Notes under the pieces: generated by a model
What the model was told of the DNA's origin: nothing
What the model saw: only the letters and a program-made list of their open reading frames with translations
Database searches by the model: none
Part shown: in pieces, positions 26,470 to 35,229 of the stretch
Position numbering within the stretch: the stretch's first letter is position 1
Layout of the letters: each line of letters starts with the position of its first letter
Position numbers and translations under genes: made by a program
DNA from: DTKD01 sp050948905
GTDB lineage: Bacteria; Armatimonadota; UBA5829
NCBI GenBank assembly: GCA_050948905.1
Contig: JBMNES010000001.1
Span: 2,046,001 to 2,110,000, forward strand
Reading direction: 5' to 3'
DNA length: 64,000 nt

Positions 26470-28251
26470 TTGGGCGATATAAATAGCATTCTCGCTACGG
26501 ACTGTGGCAGCACCACTACAAAGGCCATTCTCATAGAAAAACAAGACGGGCAATACCGACTTGTTGTGCGCGGCGAAGCCCCGACCACTGTCGAAGCCCC
26601 TTTCGACGATGTCACGGTGGGGGTTGTGAACGCGGTAAAAGAAGTCGAAGAACTCGCAGGGCGGCGCATACTCGACGATACTAACCACATCATCACTCCC
26701 ACACAGGATGACGGCTCAGGGGTAGACGTATACCTCTCTACGTCGAGTGCAGGCGGCGGGTTGCAGATGACTGTGGCGGGAGTGGTCAAGGCTATGAGCG
26801 CCGAAAGCGCCGAAAGGGCTGCGCTTGGCGCGGGTGCCATCATTATCGACGTAATCGCAGTCGACGACGGCCGCAAGGACTACGAAAAGGTCAGACGTAT
26901 ACGCGAGCTGCGACCGGATATGATCTTATGCTCTGGCGGCACAGACGGCGGCACGGTCAAACACCTCGTCGAAATGGCCGAGATGCTCATATCAGCCGAC
27001 CCCAAACCCAGGCTCGGCATCGGTCTGCAACTGCCGGTAATTTACGCCGGCAACAAGGAAGCCCGCGAACCCGTCAAAGAGATCCTTGGTGATAAAGTTG
27101 ATCTAAGAATCGTCGATAATCTTAGACCGACACTCGACCGCGAGCGCCTCGACCCCGCCCGCGAAGCCATCCACGAACTCTTCTTGCAGCACGTCATGCA
27201 GCAGGCCCCCGGCTACGGCAAACTCAGCGACTGGGTAAGCTCTGGAATTATGTCCACCCCAAACGCTGTCGGCAAAATCATCCAAACCGTGGCCGAGCAA
27301 TTACATATCAACGTCCTTGCGGCGGATATCGGCGGCGCGACTACCGACGTTTTCTCCGTATTCGACGGCATCTACAACCGCACAGTCAGCGCCAACCTGG
27401 GCATGAGTTATTCTATATGCAACGTCCTTGCCGAGGCAGGCCCGGCTGGAATCGGAAGATGGGCGCCGTTTGAGGTCGACCATGCAGACCTGCGAAACGC
27501 CCTTCGCAACAAAATGATTCGCCCGACCACCGTGCCGCAATGCCTGCGTGACCTGAGAATTGAGCAGGCCGTCAGTCGAGAGGCTCTCCGACTGGCTTTT
27601 GAGCACCATAAAACCCTTGCGCGATCCCTGAAAGGCGTGCAGACTGTGCGCACAATCGGCGAGATTATGGATCAGCAGGAGACCGGTGCGACTCTGGTCA
27701 ATTTGATGAACCTGGATATGATAGTCGGCAGCGGCGGGGTATTAAGTCATGCGCCGAGGCGAGTCGAGGCGGCGTATATGATGCTCGACGCGTTCCAGCC
27801 GGAAGGAATCACGATGCTTGCGGTGGACTCGATCTTTATGATGCCGCAGCTCGGCGTCCTTTCCACCATCCACCCCGAGGCCGCAGCGCAGGTCTTCGAG
27901 CGCGACTGCCTTATTAAACTCGGCACTGTCATCGCACCGGTCGGCCGTTGCAAGGCTGGCGAGATAGCCTGCAGTGTGACAATTGACGGCGAGACCCACG
28001 AGGTCGAATACGGCTCAATTAAACTGATTCCAATCGGCATTGGCGAGAAGAAAAAAGCGACAATCAAGCCCGGCGGCAAGATGAATGTCGGCGCGGGCAG
28101 GGGACGGGAGTTGACCGCTGAGGTAGAAGGCGGTGTCGCGGGAGTCATCATCGACGGTCGCGGCCGACCTATAAATCTTCCTGCTGACCAGTCGGCTCGC
28201 GTAGAAAAACTGATAGAGTGGCACACTGCCCTGGGATTGGAGGCGAGATAA
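26470..28251 (+). CDS. GlmL/MutL-family ASKHA ATPase-like protein
   Basis: A 593-residue protein with an actin/hexokinase-type fold. The phosphate-1 loop is TDCGSTTTKA (residues 10-19) and the second is ADIGGATTDVFS near residue 285. These are the features of the MutL family, named for glutamate mutase accessory protein GlmL, which is thought to act as a chaperone or reactivase for B12 mutases. No glmE/glmS mutase genes are nearby; instead its TAA overlaps the ATG of a biotinyl/lipoyl-like hybrid protein. The TTG start has AGGTGA upstream. Function in this organism is open. Confidence 0.85.
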   Translation: MGDINSILATDCGSTTTKAILIEKQDGQYRLVVRGEAPTTVEAPFDDVTVGVVNAVKEVEELAGRRILDDTNHIITPTQDDGSGVDVYLSTSSAGGGLQMTVAGVVKAMSAESAERAALGAGAIIIDVIAVDDGRKDYEKVRRIRELRPDMILCSGGTDGGTVKHLVEMAEMLISADPKPRLGIGLQLPVIYAGNKEAREPVKEILGDKVDLRIVDNLRPTLDRERLDPAREAIHELFLQHVMQQAPGYGKLSDWVSSGIMSTPNAVGKIIQTVAEQLHINVLAADIGGATTDVFSVFDGIYNRTVSANLGMSYSICNVLAEAGPAGIGRWAPFEVDHADLRNALRNKMIRPTTVPQCLRDLRIEQAVSREALRLAFEHHKTLARSLKGVQTVRTIGEIMDQQETGATLVNLMNLDMIVGSGGVLSHAPRRVEAAYMMLDAFQPEGITMLAVDSIFMMPQLGVLSTIHPEAAAQVFERDCLIKLGTVIAPVGRCKAGEIACSVTIDGETHEVEYGSIKLIPIGIGEKKKATIKPGGKMNVGAGRGRELTAEVEGGVAGVIIDGRGRPINLPADQSARVEKLIEWHTALGLEAR

Positions 28252-29372
28252 TGGGAACCGCATATACACCGGGGCTGAAAGTCAGCTCGGGCACTTTAAT
28301 CCAAAAGCAGAGAAGACTGCCTCTCAAAGGCCAGGTGCTGGTCAACATCGGGGATAAGGTGACTTCGGATACGATTGTCGCACGCACTGACATTCCCGGC
28401 ATTATCCAGACCGTGAAAGTCGCCGAGACACTGGGCATAGAACCGGGCGAGGCGATCGCTGCCCTGCAAGTTAAAGAAGGCGATGAGGTAGTCGCCGGGC
28501 AGATGTTCGCCGAGACCAAATCATTCTTCGGCTTGTTAAGGTCCGAGTGCAAAACGCCGTACGCGGGCGTCATTGAGTTAATTTCCCCTACGACCGGCCA
28601 CGTAGGTGTCCGATTGCCGTCAAAGCCAGTCGAGATCAGCGCATACATCGACGGCACGATAGCGGATGTCATAGAGGATGAAGGAGTCGTCGTTGAGACC
28701 TACGGCGCGCTGGTGCAGGGCATATTCGGCGTCGGCGGCGAGCAGATGGGCAAGCTGACGGTTGCGGTCGAATCCTCAGACGATGTGATCACAGAGGATC
28801 ACATAACCGACCAGCACGCCGGCGCTGTGATAGTCGGCGGTTGTGGAATCAATCTGGCGGCGCTTCGAAAGGCGTCTGATGTTGGCGCAGTCGGGGTGGT
28901 GGTCGGCGCCATCGTCGACACTGATTTAATTGAATATCTCGGCCACGATATCGGCGTCGCCATCACGGGCCACGAGCCTATCAGCACTACTTTAATCCTC
29001 ACCGAGGGCTTCGGTTCGATAGCGATGGCCGCTCGCACATTCAATTTGCTTAAAACTTTAGAAGGCCGTAGCGTCTCCATCAACGGCGCAACTCAGATAC
29101 GCGCCGGAGTCATCCGCCCCGAGATCATAGCTCCATTCACGGATACCGCTTCGACTGAGGAGCAATCAGATCAGGGCCAGACTCTGGACATCGGCGCCCA
29201 CATCCGGATAATTCGCGAACCTTATTTCGGCAAGCTGGGCTCAGTTACAGCCCTCCCCGCCGAACCCGTTGAAGTAGAATCCGGCGCCGTGGTCCGAATA
29301 TTAGAAGCCAAACTCAACGACGGCGAAACCGTGGTCGTGCCAAGAGCCAACGTGGAGATTATCGAGGGGTAA
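28251..29372 (+). CDS. Barrel-sandwich-hybrid protein coupled to MutL-like gene
   Basis: A 373-residue protein with no signal peptide. The N-terminal 150 residues show repeated lipoyl/biotinyl-like strands (LPLKGQVLVNIGDKVTSD, GEAIAALQVKEGDEVVAGQ, GVIELISPTTGHV), a barrel-sandwich hybrid without an obvious modified lysine motif. The middle part is glycine-rich (GVGGEQMG, VIVGGCGINLAALRKA), then a small beta-domain near the C-terminus (GKLGSVTALPAEPVEVESGA). The ATG overlaps the MutL-like stop, so the two products are probably stoichiometric partners. I know no named function for this family. Confidence 0.65.
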   Translation: MGTAYTPGLKVSSGTLIQKQRRLPLKGQVLVNIGDKVTSDTIVARTDIPGIIQTVKVAETLGIEPGEAIAALQVKEGDEVVAGQMFAETKSFFGLLRSECKTPYAGVIELISPTTGHVGVRLPSKPVEISAYIDGTIADVIEDEGVVVETYGALVQGIFGVGGEQMGKLTVAVESSDDVITEDHITDQHAGAVIVGGCGINLAALRKASDVGAVGVVVGAIVDTDLIEYLGHDIGVAITGHEPISTTLILTEGFGSIAMAARTFNLLKTLEGRSVSINGATQIRAGVIRPEIIAPFTDTASTEEQSDQGQTLDIGAHIRIIREPYFGKLGSVTALPAEPVEVESGAVVRILEAKLNDGETVVVPRANVEIIEG

Positions 29373-29379
29373 TGGGCGA

Positions 29380-29700
29380 GTTGCTTCAGATTGCACGCAA
29401 CCGAAGCCGTGACCGAAGGTCACGATTGCGAAGCCAGCCGTACCGTACAGCTTTGTCATTCTGCTCTACCACCTCGTCATTCCGCGCCAGCTTTTGTCAT
29501 TCCGCGCGTAGTCGCGGAATTCACGGCGAGAGTATCAGCGAAGGGTGATCCTGCGACTCCGCGCAGGATGACGTTAAAGGGCGCGCAGGATGACATAAAC
29601 CGTAAACCGACAACCGTCAACCGCAAAACGTAGTGGCCGTGCCTCCGTCCCGGCCAAATTCAGGTCGCGGTTGCCGTTATTTCGGGAAACCCTTTTCCCG
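29380..29700 (+). repeat. Composite hairpin repeat block 1
   Basis: The block starts with a double hairpin (TTGCTTC.GATTGCACGCAA, then CCGAAGCC and GTGACCGAAGGTCAC). It then has palindromes built on GTCATTCCGCGCGTAGTCGC with GCGGAAT, and on GATCCTGCG...CGCAGGATGAC. Then comes an AACCG-rich stretch, a reversed GGCCGGGAC hairpin at 29629-29657, and an inverted repeat TTTCGGGAAA/TTTCCCGAAA near 29690. The gap 29373-29935 holds no convincing gene; a 10-base A-run lies near 29740. Confidence 0.75.
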
Positions 29701-29807
29701 AAATGAAAAAGTAGTTTAAAGCAACGTTCCAAAAACTCAAAAAAAAAAACACAACGGCAATTGATAGGAGGAACAATCGTCTCAGAATACGAAGTCTATA
29801 CTATGTT

Positions 29808-29890
29808 AGTTGCTTCGGATTGCACGCAACCAAAGCCGTGACCGAAGGTCACGAGGCCTCGTCATTCCGCACGTAGTCGCGGTATTGTAT
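29808..29890 (+). repeat. Composite hairpin repeat block 2 (short)
   Basis: A shortened copy containing the TTGCTTCGGATTGCACGCAA double hairpin and GTGACCGAAGGTCAC, then TCGTCATTCCGC and GTAGTCGCGG. It ends about 50 bases before the next gene. Just upstream (29767-29800) is AGGAGGAAC followed by a short reading frame that has no standard start codon. Confidence 0.7.
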
Positions 29891-29935
29891 CGGCAGTGGT
29901 GACCAATACAACTAATCAAACGGGAGGCACACATA

Positions 29936-30925
29936 ATGTGCAAAAGGCTGATAAAAACGGTATATATTTTGGTGACTGTGGCCTGCGTGGCCTCGACAGT
30001 CTCAGCGGCCGTGTCGATCCCGGTGGATCTCAAGCGAGATAGTGCGGATGCCGACTTTATCTGCGTTGGCAAGACAATACCTCCGAATGTAAACGATGTC
30101 CGGGCCAGGCAGGCGGCTGGTTCTTCGGAGGTAACATGCCGCTTTAGGATTGACCGAGTGCTCAAGGGAGACATCGAACCGGGTCAGACTATCGAAGTAA
30201 AGTGTCTTTATGGGCAACAGCATTGTTCCGGATACGATCTGGTAATGTTGAAGAGAAGCGGCGATTCATTTGTTTACAGCCGTATCGAATGCTCTGTGCC
30301 GGTGAGTGAAGAAGCATACTCGGTTTATAAGAAGTCAGATGACGTAATGGCGAACCTCCGATGGGAGATGATCAATTCTCTGCACTCATCTTCGGAATGG
30401 GTGGTTCAAAGCGCGCTGGCACAAGCAGGCATATTGACTAAATCCGATATCGAGGTTTACACGAAGCCGAAGATCAATGATCCCGACCTGCGAACTCAGG
30501 CGAGCGCGCTTGGAGTATGCATTGCTGCGGGGATGGACGGCTATGTGATCCCCGCTCTTGAGGTCGTCGAAAAACTGTGCGTCAGCGATAAGAATGACGG
30601 GTCAGGCGTGCCGATATCGCTTTTGAATCATCTGACGAAGCTGCAGATCAAACCCGCAATGATGGCTCCAGTGGCCGCAAAGCTCCACTCCAAGTCTGCG
30701 GAGGTTCGTCGTATAGCCAGCTTTATGCTCAGACAATCCAAAATTGATGCTGCCGTGCCTTATCTGCAGAGCGCTTTGGACGATTCTGACTCTGAAGTCA
30801 GGTATAACGCCGTGTTTGGAATAGCCATGATCAAAGGCGACCCGAAGCACGCACCGTCAATAGTTAAGTTTGCCGAAGATGAGCAGGCTTACGTCGAATA
30901 TTGGAAAGAGAAGTTGAACAACTAG
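29936..30925 (+). CDS. Secreted protein with C-terminal HEAT-like repeats
   Basis: A 329-residue protein with a signal peptide (LIKTVYILVTVACVASTVSAA). Residues 25-130 form a beta-rich domain with several cysteines (FICVGK, VTCRF, VKCLYGQQHCSG). From about residue 230 to the end there are HEAT/PBS-lyase-type helical repeats (SAEVRRIASFMLRQ, AVPYLQSALDDSDSEVRYNAVFGIAMI). GGGAGG precedes the ATG. Such proteins are usually adaptors outside the cytoplasm. It is flanked by repeat block 2 and a related-looking helical gene. Confidence 0.7.
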   Translation: MCKRLIKTVYILVTVACVASTVSAAVSIPVDLKRDSADADFICVGKTIPPNVNDVRARQAAGSSEVTCRFRIDRVLKGDIEPGQTIEVKCLYGQQHCSGYDLVMLKRSGDSFVYSRIECSVPVSEEAYSVYKKSDDVMANLRWEMINSLHSSSEWVVQSALAQAGILTKSDIEVYTKPKINDPDLRTQASALGVCIAAGMDGYVIPALEVVEKLCVSDKNDGSGVPISLLNHLTKLQIKPAMMAPVAAKLHSKSAEVRRIASFMLRQSKIDAAVPYLQSALDDSDSEVRYNAVFGIAMIKGDPKHAPSIVKFAEDEQAYVEYWKEKLNN

Positions 30926-30983
30926 AAAATGGCTCGTCATATTGTGGCTACCAGCCGATGCCACAAAAACGGAGGAAACTGGA

Positions 30984-31697
30984 ATGAACCGCGTTGCTGT
31001 CCGTCAGTTGTGTGTGATAACCCTGGCTATTCTGATTCTGGGCTGTTCTGCAGCATTCGGTGACCAAAAGGACGAACTCTTCCCACAAGGAAGCGAAACG
31101 GCCATACAGATCAAGGATGATCTACGGGAAGGGCAACTAGAGCAAGCCAGAAAGAACATAGAGGATCTGACCAGCACGGATCCATAGGTCAGAGAATGGG
31201 CCGAACAAAGGCTGTTGGTGATTCACACAGTGGTTGTTAAAGGCTTGATCAAAATCGTAGAGGATGAGTCAGCAGATCATGCGATGCACGGGCCTTTGTA
31301 TCGTTCAGTGACATTGTTGGGCGCGTATCGTGCGCCTGAAGGCATTGGTGCGCTGGCCGGTAGATTGACCTATCTTCCTTCCCTGCCTGACCGTGTGCGA
31401 CCGGTGGAAGAGGAGTACGAGGCGTACTATCCGTGTGCGAAGGCTCTCGTGTCGATCGGCCTGCCTGCACGGGACAAGATGACCAGCATAATCGGCGGAT
31501 CAAGCAATGAGCTGGAGAGAGCCTTGGCCGCATGGGTTCTGGTCAAAATAGAAGGCAAGGAACAGGCAGTATCTTTTCTTGACTGCTATGCAAAGAAATT
31601 AACAGACAATCGCTGGCGCGAAAATATCCTAAAAGCAAAGGACTATGCAGCATCCTATGCTCCAAGGACGGATAACCCGTATAGCCGGCCTCTTTAG
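30984..31697 (+). pseudogene. Secreted helical-repeat protein gene interrupted by an in-frame amber codon
   Basis: An ATG with GGAGG upstream starts a signal-peptide protein (VITLAILILGCSAAFG). After the 67th codon the frame hits TAG at 31185-31187 (STDP-stop-VREWAEQRL) and then continues open, in the same frame, to 31697 for another 170 codons. TAG sits where DPYVREWA would be natural for a HEAT-like helix, so a Tyr codon with one changed base explains it. The downstream half has helical-repeat-like segments (YYPCAKALVSIGLPARDKM, ELERALAAWVLVKIEG). Readthrough or a sequence error cannot be excluded. Confidence 0.6.
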
Positions 31698-31701
31698 GCG
31701 T

Positions 31702-31960
31702 TAGTTGCTTCGGATTGCACGCAACCGAAGCCGTGACCGAAGGTCACGAAACCCTATCATTCCGCGCCAGCTTATGTCATTCCGCGCGAAGTCGCGAAAT
31801 CCACGGCGGGAGTATCAGCGAAGGATGATCCTGCGACTTCGCGCAGGATGACGTAAAAGGTAGCGTAGGATGACGTAAACCGTCAACTGTAAACCGAGAA
31901 CCGACAACCGACAACCGCAAAACGTAGTGGCCGCGTCTCCGTCCCGGCCAAATTCAGGTT
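31702..31960 (+). repeat. Composite hairpin repeat block 3
   Basis: Same order as block 1: TTGCTTCGGATTGCACGCAA double hairpin, GTGACCGAAGGTCAC, two GTCATTCCGCGC elements, GATCCTGCGAC...GCAGGATGAC twice, an AACCG-rich stretch, and the reversed GGCCGGGAC hairpin at 31923. The gap 31698-32078 also holds an unremarkable 110-base leader before the next gene. Confidence 0.75.
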
Positions 31961-32078
31961 GCGGTTATGCGATGATGTATCGGTCACGAAAGCCGATGCA
32001 ACTAACAAATCGTGCACGCAATGGTCATTGGCATCTGCCTACTGCCCAGCCAGTGCATTCGTATCCAGGAGGGACGCA

Positions 32079-32561
32079 TTGGACGCATCTGTTTCCAAAC
32101 CTGTTAAGATCGGTTTCTCTTTAGCAGCATTCTTACTGATTGTCTCCGTAGGGACGGGTCTTGCCTATTTGAGATTTATATATTTTGTATTTCTGAATTT
32201 CGTGTGTCCGCCACTCGCTGGTCCAATATTGCAGGGGCTCTCTTTTCTCATGATTAGCGTGGGAGCTCAGATGATAACACAGGTCCATAAGGAACAGACT
32301 CGCTTATTTTCTCTCACTGGTCTTGTTTTCACATTGATAGCGTTTGTGGTTGCCGCCAAGATGATAAAGATATCTATGATCGGCACGAAGGGTTATGTGT
32401 TAAGCTTCACGCTCACTGCTATCTTGTGGCTAGTCGCATCCGTTGCTTTAGGTAGTATACCCCGCAGGACTCTGACGATTATTGTTGGGATTGCCGTCAT
32501 AATGTGCGGAATCATCGTCCCTCCAATTCTTGCAGGCATGATGGCGCGGGATTTTCTATGA
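32079..32561 (+). CDS. Small multi-pass membrane protein, unknown
   Basis: About 160 residues, nearly all hydrophobic, with five likely membrane segments (IGFSLAAFLLIVSVGTGLAY, IYFVFLNFVCPPLAG, LFSLTGLVFTLIAFVVAA, YVLSFTLTAILWLVASVAL, TIIVGIAVIMCGIIVPPILA). The TTG at 32079 has an AGGAGGGA site 5 bases upstream, which decides the start over frames opening earlier inside the repeat. I do not recognise the family. It is isolated between repeat blocks 3 and 4. Confidence 0.6.
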   Translation: MDASVSKPVKIGFSLAAFLLIVSVGTGLAYLRFIYFVFLNFVCPPLAGPILQGLSFLMISVGAQMITQVHKEQTRLFSLTGLVFTLIAFVVAAKMIKISMIGTKGYVLSFTLTAILWLVASVALGSIPRRTLTIIVGIAVIMCGIIVPPILAGMMARDFL

Positions 32562-32638
32562 CATCAGCTTTGCTTTATAGGGTTTTCAACAGCAGTGATC
32601 TAATGAACGTGTGGGGTGGGGACAAAAATCGGGCTGGA

Positions 32639-32925
32639 TTCGTTGCTTCGGATCGCACGCAACCGAAGCCGTGACCGAAGGTCACGAGGTCTCGTCATTC
32701 CGCGCCAGCGTGTGTCATTCCGCGCGAAGTCGCGGAATCCACGGCGAGAGTACAGTCGAAGGGTGATCCTGCGACGTCGCGCAGGATGCCGTTAAAGGGT
32801 GCGCAGGATGACATAAACCGTAAACCGAGAACCAATAACCGGCTTGCGTATAGACAGGATGGAGACGGCGGAGGTGCAGTGGGCCCCCGGTTCCGGGAAA
32901 AGGGTTTCCCGGAACAACAAAAGGC
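32639..32925 (+). repeat. Composite hairpin repeat block 4
   Basis: Carries the TTGCTTCGGAT double hairpin, GTGACCGAAGGTCAC, GTCATTCCGCGC palindromes, GATCCTGCGAC and GCAGGATGAC. A tail follows (ACAGGATGGAGACGGCGG, AGGTGCAGTGGGCC, then CCGGGAAAAGGGTTTCCCGG) that recurs at the end of block 5. The rest of 32562-33056 shows nothing coding. Confidence 0.75.
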
Positions 32926-33056
32926 ATTTCGACGGGAACAGCACAGTTGTTCATATCGTGTCGGCAACGGGCTAGCTTGCTTGCTCGGCCTTTGTCTGGC
33001 CGATTGGTTGTTTGAGATGTTTATGTAGTTTTCCGAATTGGCCTATGTCGTCTGGC

Positions 33057-33428
33057 CTACCTCTTCTCCTGGTTCTGCCGATGATCCACAGGTTGAAGGG
33101 GCGGAAACACCGGATAGGCTTCGCCGCCTCCCTTTTTGACTTCTACAATATTTAGAGTATGTAACTGGGAGATGTAACCAGGTTTGCCTACAATGATGCG
33201 ATGTTGACCAGGTTTGAGCCAGATCACGTAGAGATTCGAATCTGATAATGATGAGACATACCTGGGCCTGGCTGGCTTGCCATCAATCTTGACCGATACA
33301 TCCCGTCCGCCGGGGTGTATCGAGAACGTTACCTGTACATGGTTACAAACGAACCAGTATAGTAACGTCGTTGTAAGAACCCCACCAATTAAGAGGATCA
33401 GTAGTATTTTTAGCGCCTTTTTCAGCAT
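33057..33428 (-). CDS. Membrane-anchored PEGA-like domain protein
   Basis: About 123 residues. One N-terminal membrane helix (ILLILLIGGVLTTTLLYWFV) is followed by a small beta domain (VTFSIHPGGRDVSVKIDGK, then VIWLKPGQHRIIVGKPGY). The PEGA pattern, a PG-x-H-x-I/V-x-V-x-x-x-G-Y motif, is clear, with a proline-rich end. PEGA domains are found in surface-exposed proteins and bind ligands unknown here. The ATG at 33428 is preferred; an in-frame TTG at 33443 would add five residues. It lies inside the repeat-rich segment. Confidence 0.6.
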   Translation of the reverse strand: MLKKALKILLILLIGGVLTTTLLYWFVCNHVQVTFSIHPGGRDVSVKIDGKPARPRYVSSLSDSNLYVIWLKPGQHRIIVGKPGYISQLHTLNIVEVKKGGGEAYPVFPPLQPVDHRQNQEKR

Positions 33429-33482
33429 AATCAGTTCCACCAATTTTGCGGCAGAGCAACGAGATGCCCAGCTTTCAGTTTA

Positions 33483-33722
33483 GTTGCTTCCGATTACATA
33501 CAACCGAAGCCGTGGCCGAAGGTCACGAAACCTCGTCATTCCGCACCAGCGTTTGTCATTCCGCCCGTAGTCACGGAATCCATTATCCTGGGAGCCTTAA
33601 GCTGGTGACGGAGCCAGGGCAGTGGCGGGCCGACGATAGTATCTTGCTTATAGATAGGATGGAGACTGCGGAGGTGCAGTGGGCCCCAGCGGTTCCGGGA
33701 AAAGGGTTTCGTGAAACAACAA
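33483..33722 (+). repeat. Composite hairpin repeat block 5 (diverged)
   Basis: The most diverged copy: TTGCTTCCGATTACATACAA, GTGGCCGAAGGTCAC, TCGTCATTCCGC, then a GGATGGAGACTGCGGAGG tail and CCGGGAAAAGGGTTT, matching the tail of block 4. It makes up most of the 33429-33815 gap, in which no gene is seen. Confidence 0.7.
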
Positions 33723-33815
33723 AATCGCTCCATCAAAGACCTTTTAGTATCCAACCTTTTTAAGCAGTAATCGGATAAACGCAGCGCCTCATTTTTTATC
33801 GATCATTTACGAATT

Positions 33816-35153
33816 TTACTCGTTATTATGCGGGTTTACTGAAGCTGAGCTTGTATGTGCTTTAACATATAGGTTTTGTTTGCTCGACCCTACACAGTTA
33901 TCCGCGGACAACGTGCAATTTATCGTAAACCCCAGAACATCATGTACGCCGTAATCTACATACAAGCAACCTAACTCAATGGGACGGACACGTTTAGCAT
34001 TTGCTATCTGATAACTCACTGAGTTTGGACTGTCGAAATAGGGCCTATCGATATCCTTGTACTTCAGATCATCGAAGACGCCGGACAACAATGGTGGTCT
34101 CAGTTCTACCGTAGAGTACCACAGACTCTTACGATCAATCAATTGCGGAGGTTTCGGCTCATCAGATAAATCGTATTCCGCAGATATCTGCAAGTAATCA
34201 GGAAAAACCAGCTTAATGTCAACATTTTCAGCAGCACATGCTCCGCGGTTCACGAGTTGAATATTCAAGCGAATAACGCAGCAACGAAAATGTGCTTGCT
34301 CTTCGAGATAATCGTTGTATTGCTTGTAGTATTCCTTCAGCTTGGCGTTGTATTCCATTTTGTCTTCATCAGTCACACCGATTAGAGATTCAATCGTTTT
34401 GTTCAGACCTGTAACAGCTGTGCTTATCTTGTTATCCAAAAGATGACTCGCCGGAGCGTCCGATTTCCGGAGCACATCTAGCCGGATTTGCTGTTTTATT
34501 TCCGACATTTTCGCTTCAACTTGCTCATTTGAGTACTCCGGCAGTGAAATTTCACAGTGCTTCTCTCCGTTAGAAAATTGCAAGCTCAACTCGGGCTCGC
34601 GACTTTCGTATTTTCGAAGTTTTGCTTCAAGGCTCCGGATTTTCTTCTGTTCAGGATCCTCTTCATCCGGCAGCCTGTGCTCATTGTCTTCCCATAATAT
34701 CACAGGCAATTTACGCCCCATCGCCTTCATTCTCACACCACTATCAGCAGTCAGAATGGTGGCTGGTGCATCGGGATGATGCTCTCTCCACTGTAGTGCG
34801 TGCGCAATAAGGCGATCATCTTCAATATTTTGGTTCAGCGAATTGGACTCAAAATCCACCGTTGGTTCCGCATCTAGCACCTTCAGACTAGTGTTTGAAC
34901 GTATTTCGGCTTGAAGGCTGTCATCTACGATCTGTGAGTTCATCCACTTCATAAGATCACCGGCGCGCTTTCTGATCTGCTTGCTAGGATGCAACGCCTT
35001 TTGCTTCTCCATCTCCTTCATAACGACCGGCGTGATGATAAGAATGACATAATATGCCCCAAGCTCTTTCGCCCAGTCTATCTGATCGACACGCTTATAA
35101 TGTAGAAGTATATTGGTATCAATGATAATGGTCTTTGTTCTATTGGCACTCAT
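33816..35153 (-). CDS. Large PIN-domain protein with coiled coil and C-terminal beta domain
   Basis: A 445-residue protein. Residues 1-160 form a PIN nuclease domain with the four acidic positions filled (D12 in IIIDTNILL, E46 in MKEME, D113 in EDDRL, D137 in TADSG). Residues 165-275 are charged and helical (KIRSLEAKLRKYE and EYNAKLKEYYKQYNDYLEEQ). The C-terminal part looks like an Ig-type beta domain (CVIRLNIQLVNRGACAAENVDIKLVFPDYL). PIN domains cleave RNA. The size and extra domains set it apart from VapC toxins. No antitoxin gene is adjacent. It follows the repeat segment; lower GC in places suggests acquisition. Confidence 0.75.
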   Translation of the reverse strand: MSANRTKTIIIDTNILLHYKRVDQIDWAKELGAYYVILIITPVVMKEMEKQKALHPSKQIRKRAGDLMKWMNSQIVDDSLQAEIRSNTSLKVLDAEPTVDFESNSLNQNIEDDRLIAHALQWREHHPDAPATILTADSGVRMKAMGRKLPVILWEDNEHRLPDEEDPEQKKIRSLEAKLRKYESREPELSLQFSNGEKHCEISLPEYSNEQVEAKMSEIKQQIRLDVLRKSDAPASHLLDNKISTAVTGLNKTIESLIGVTDEDKMEYNAKLKEYYKQYNDYLEEQAHFRCCVIRLNIQLVNRGACAAENVDIKLVFPDYLQISAEYDLSDEPKPPQLIDRKSLWYSTVELRPPLLSGVFDDLKYKDIDRPYFDSPNSVSYQIANAKRVRPIELGCLYVDYGVHDVLGFTINCTLSADNCVGSSKQNLYVKAHTSSASVNPHNNE

Positions 35154-35229
35154 ATCACTATGTTCTCCTAGGCGAACAGGTTTTCTCTCGCCATCACACC
35201 ACCAACCCCCAACTATCCTTCCTTAATTC

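Noticed and set aside
29380..29890. CRISPR array
   Set aside because: Repeats are long, hairpin-rich and heterogeneous, with no uniform spacers and no cas genes.
31185..31187. TAG as pyrrolysine codon
   Set aside because: No pyl genes or methylamine methyltransferases in the window and no reason for pyrrolysine in a secreted helical protein; nonsense mutation is simpler.
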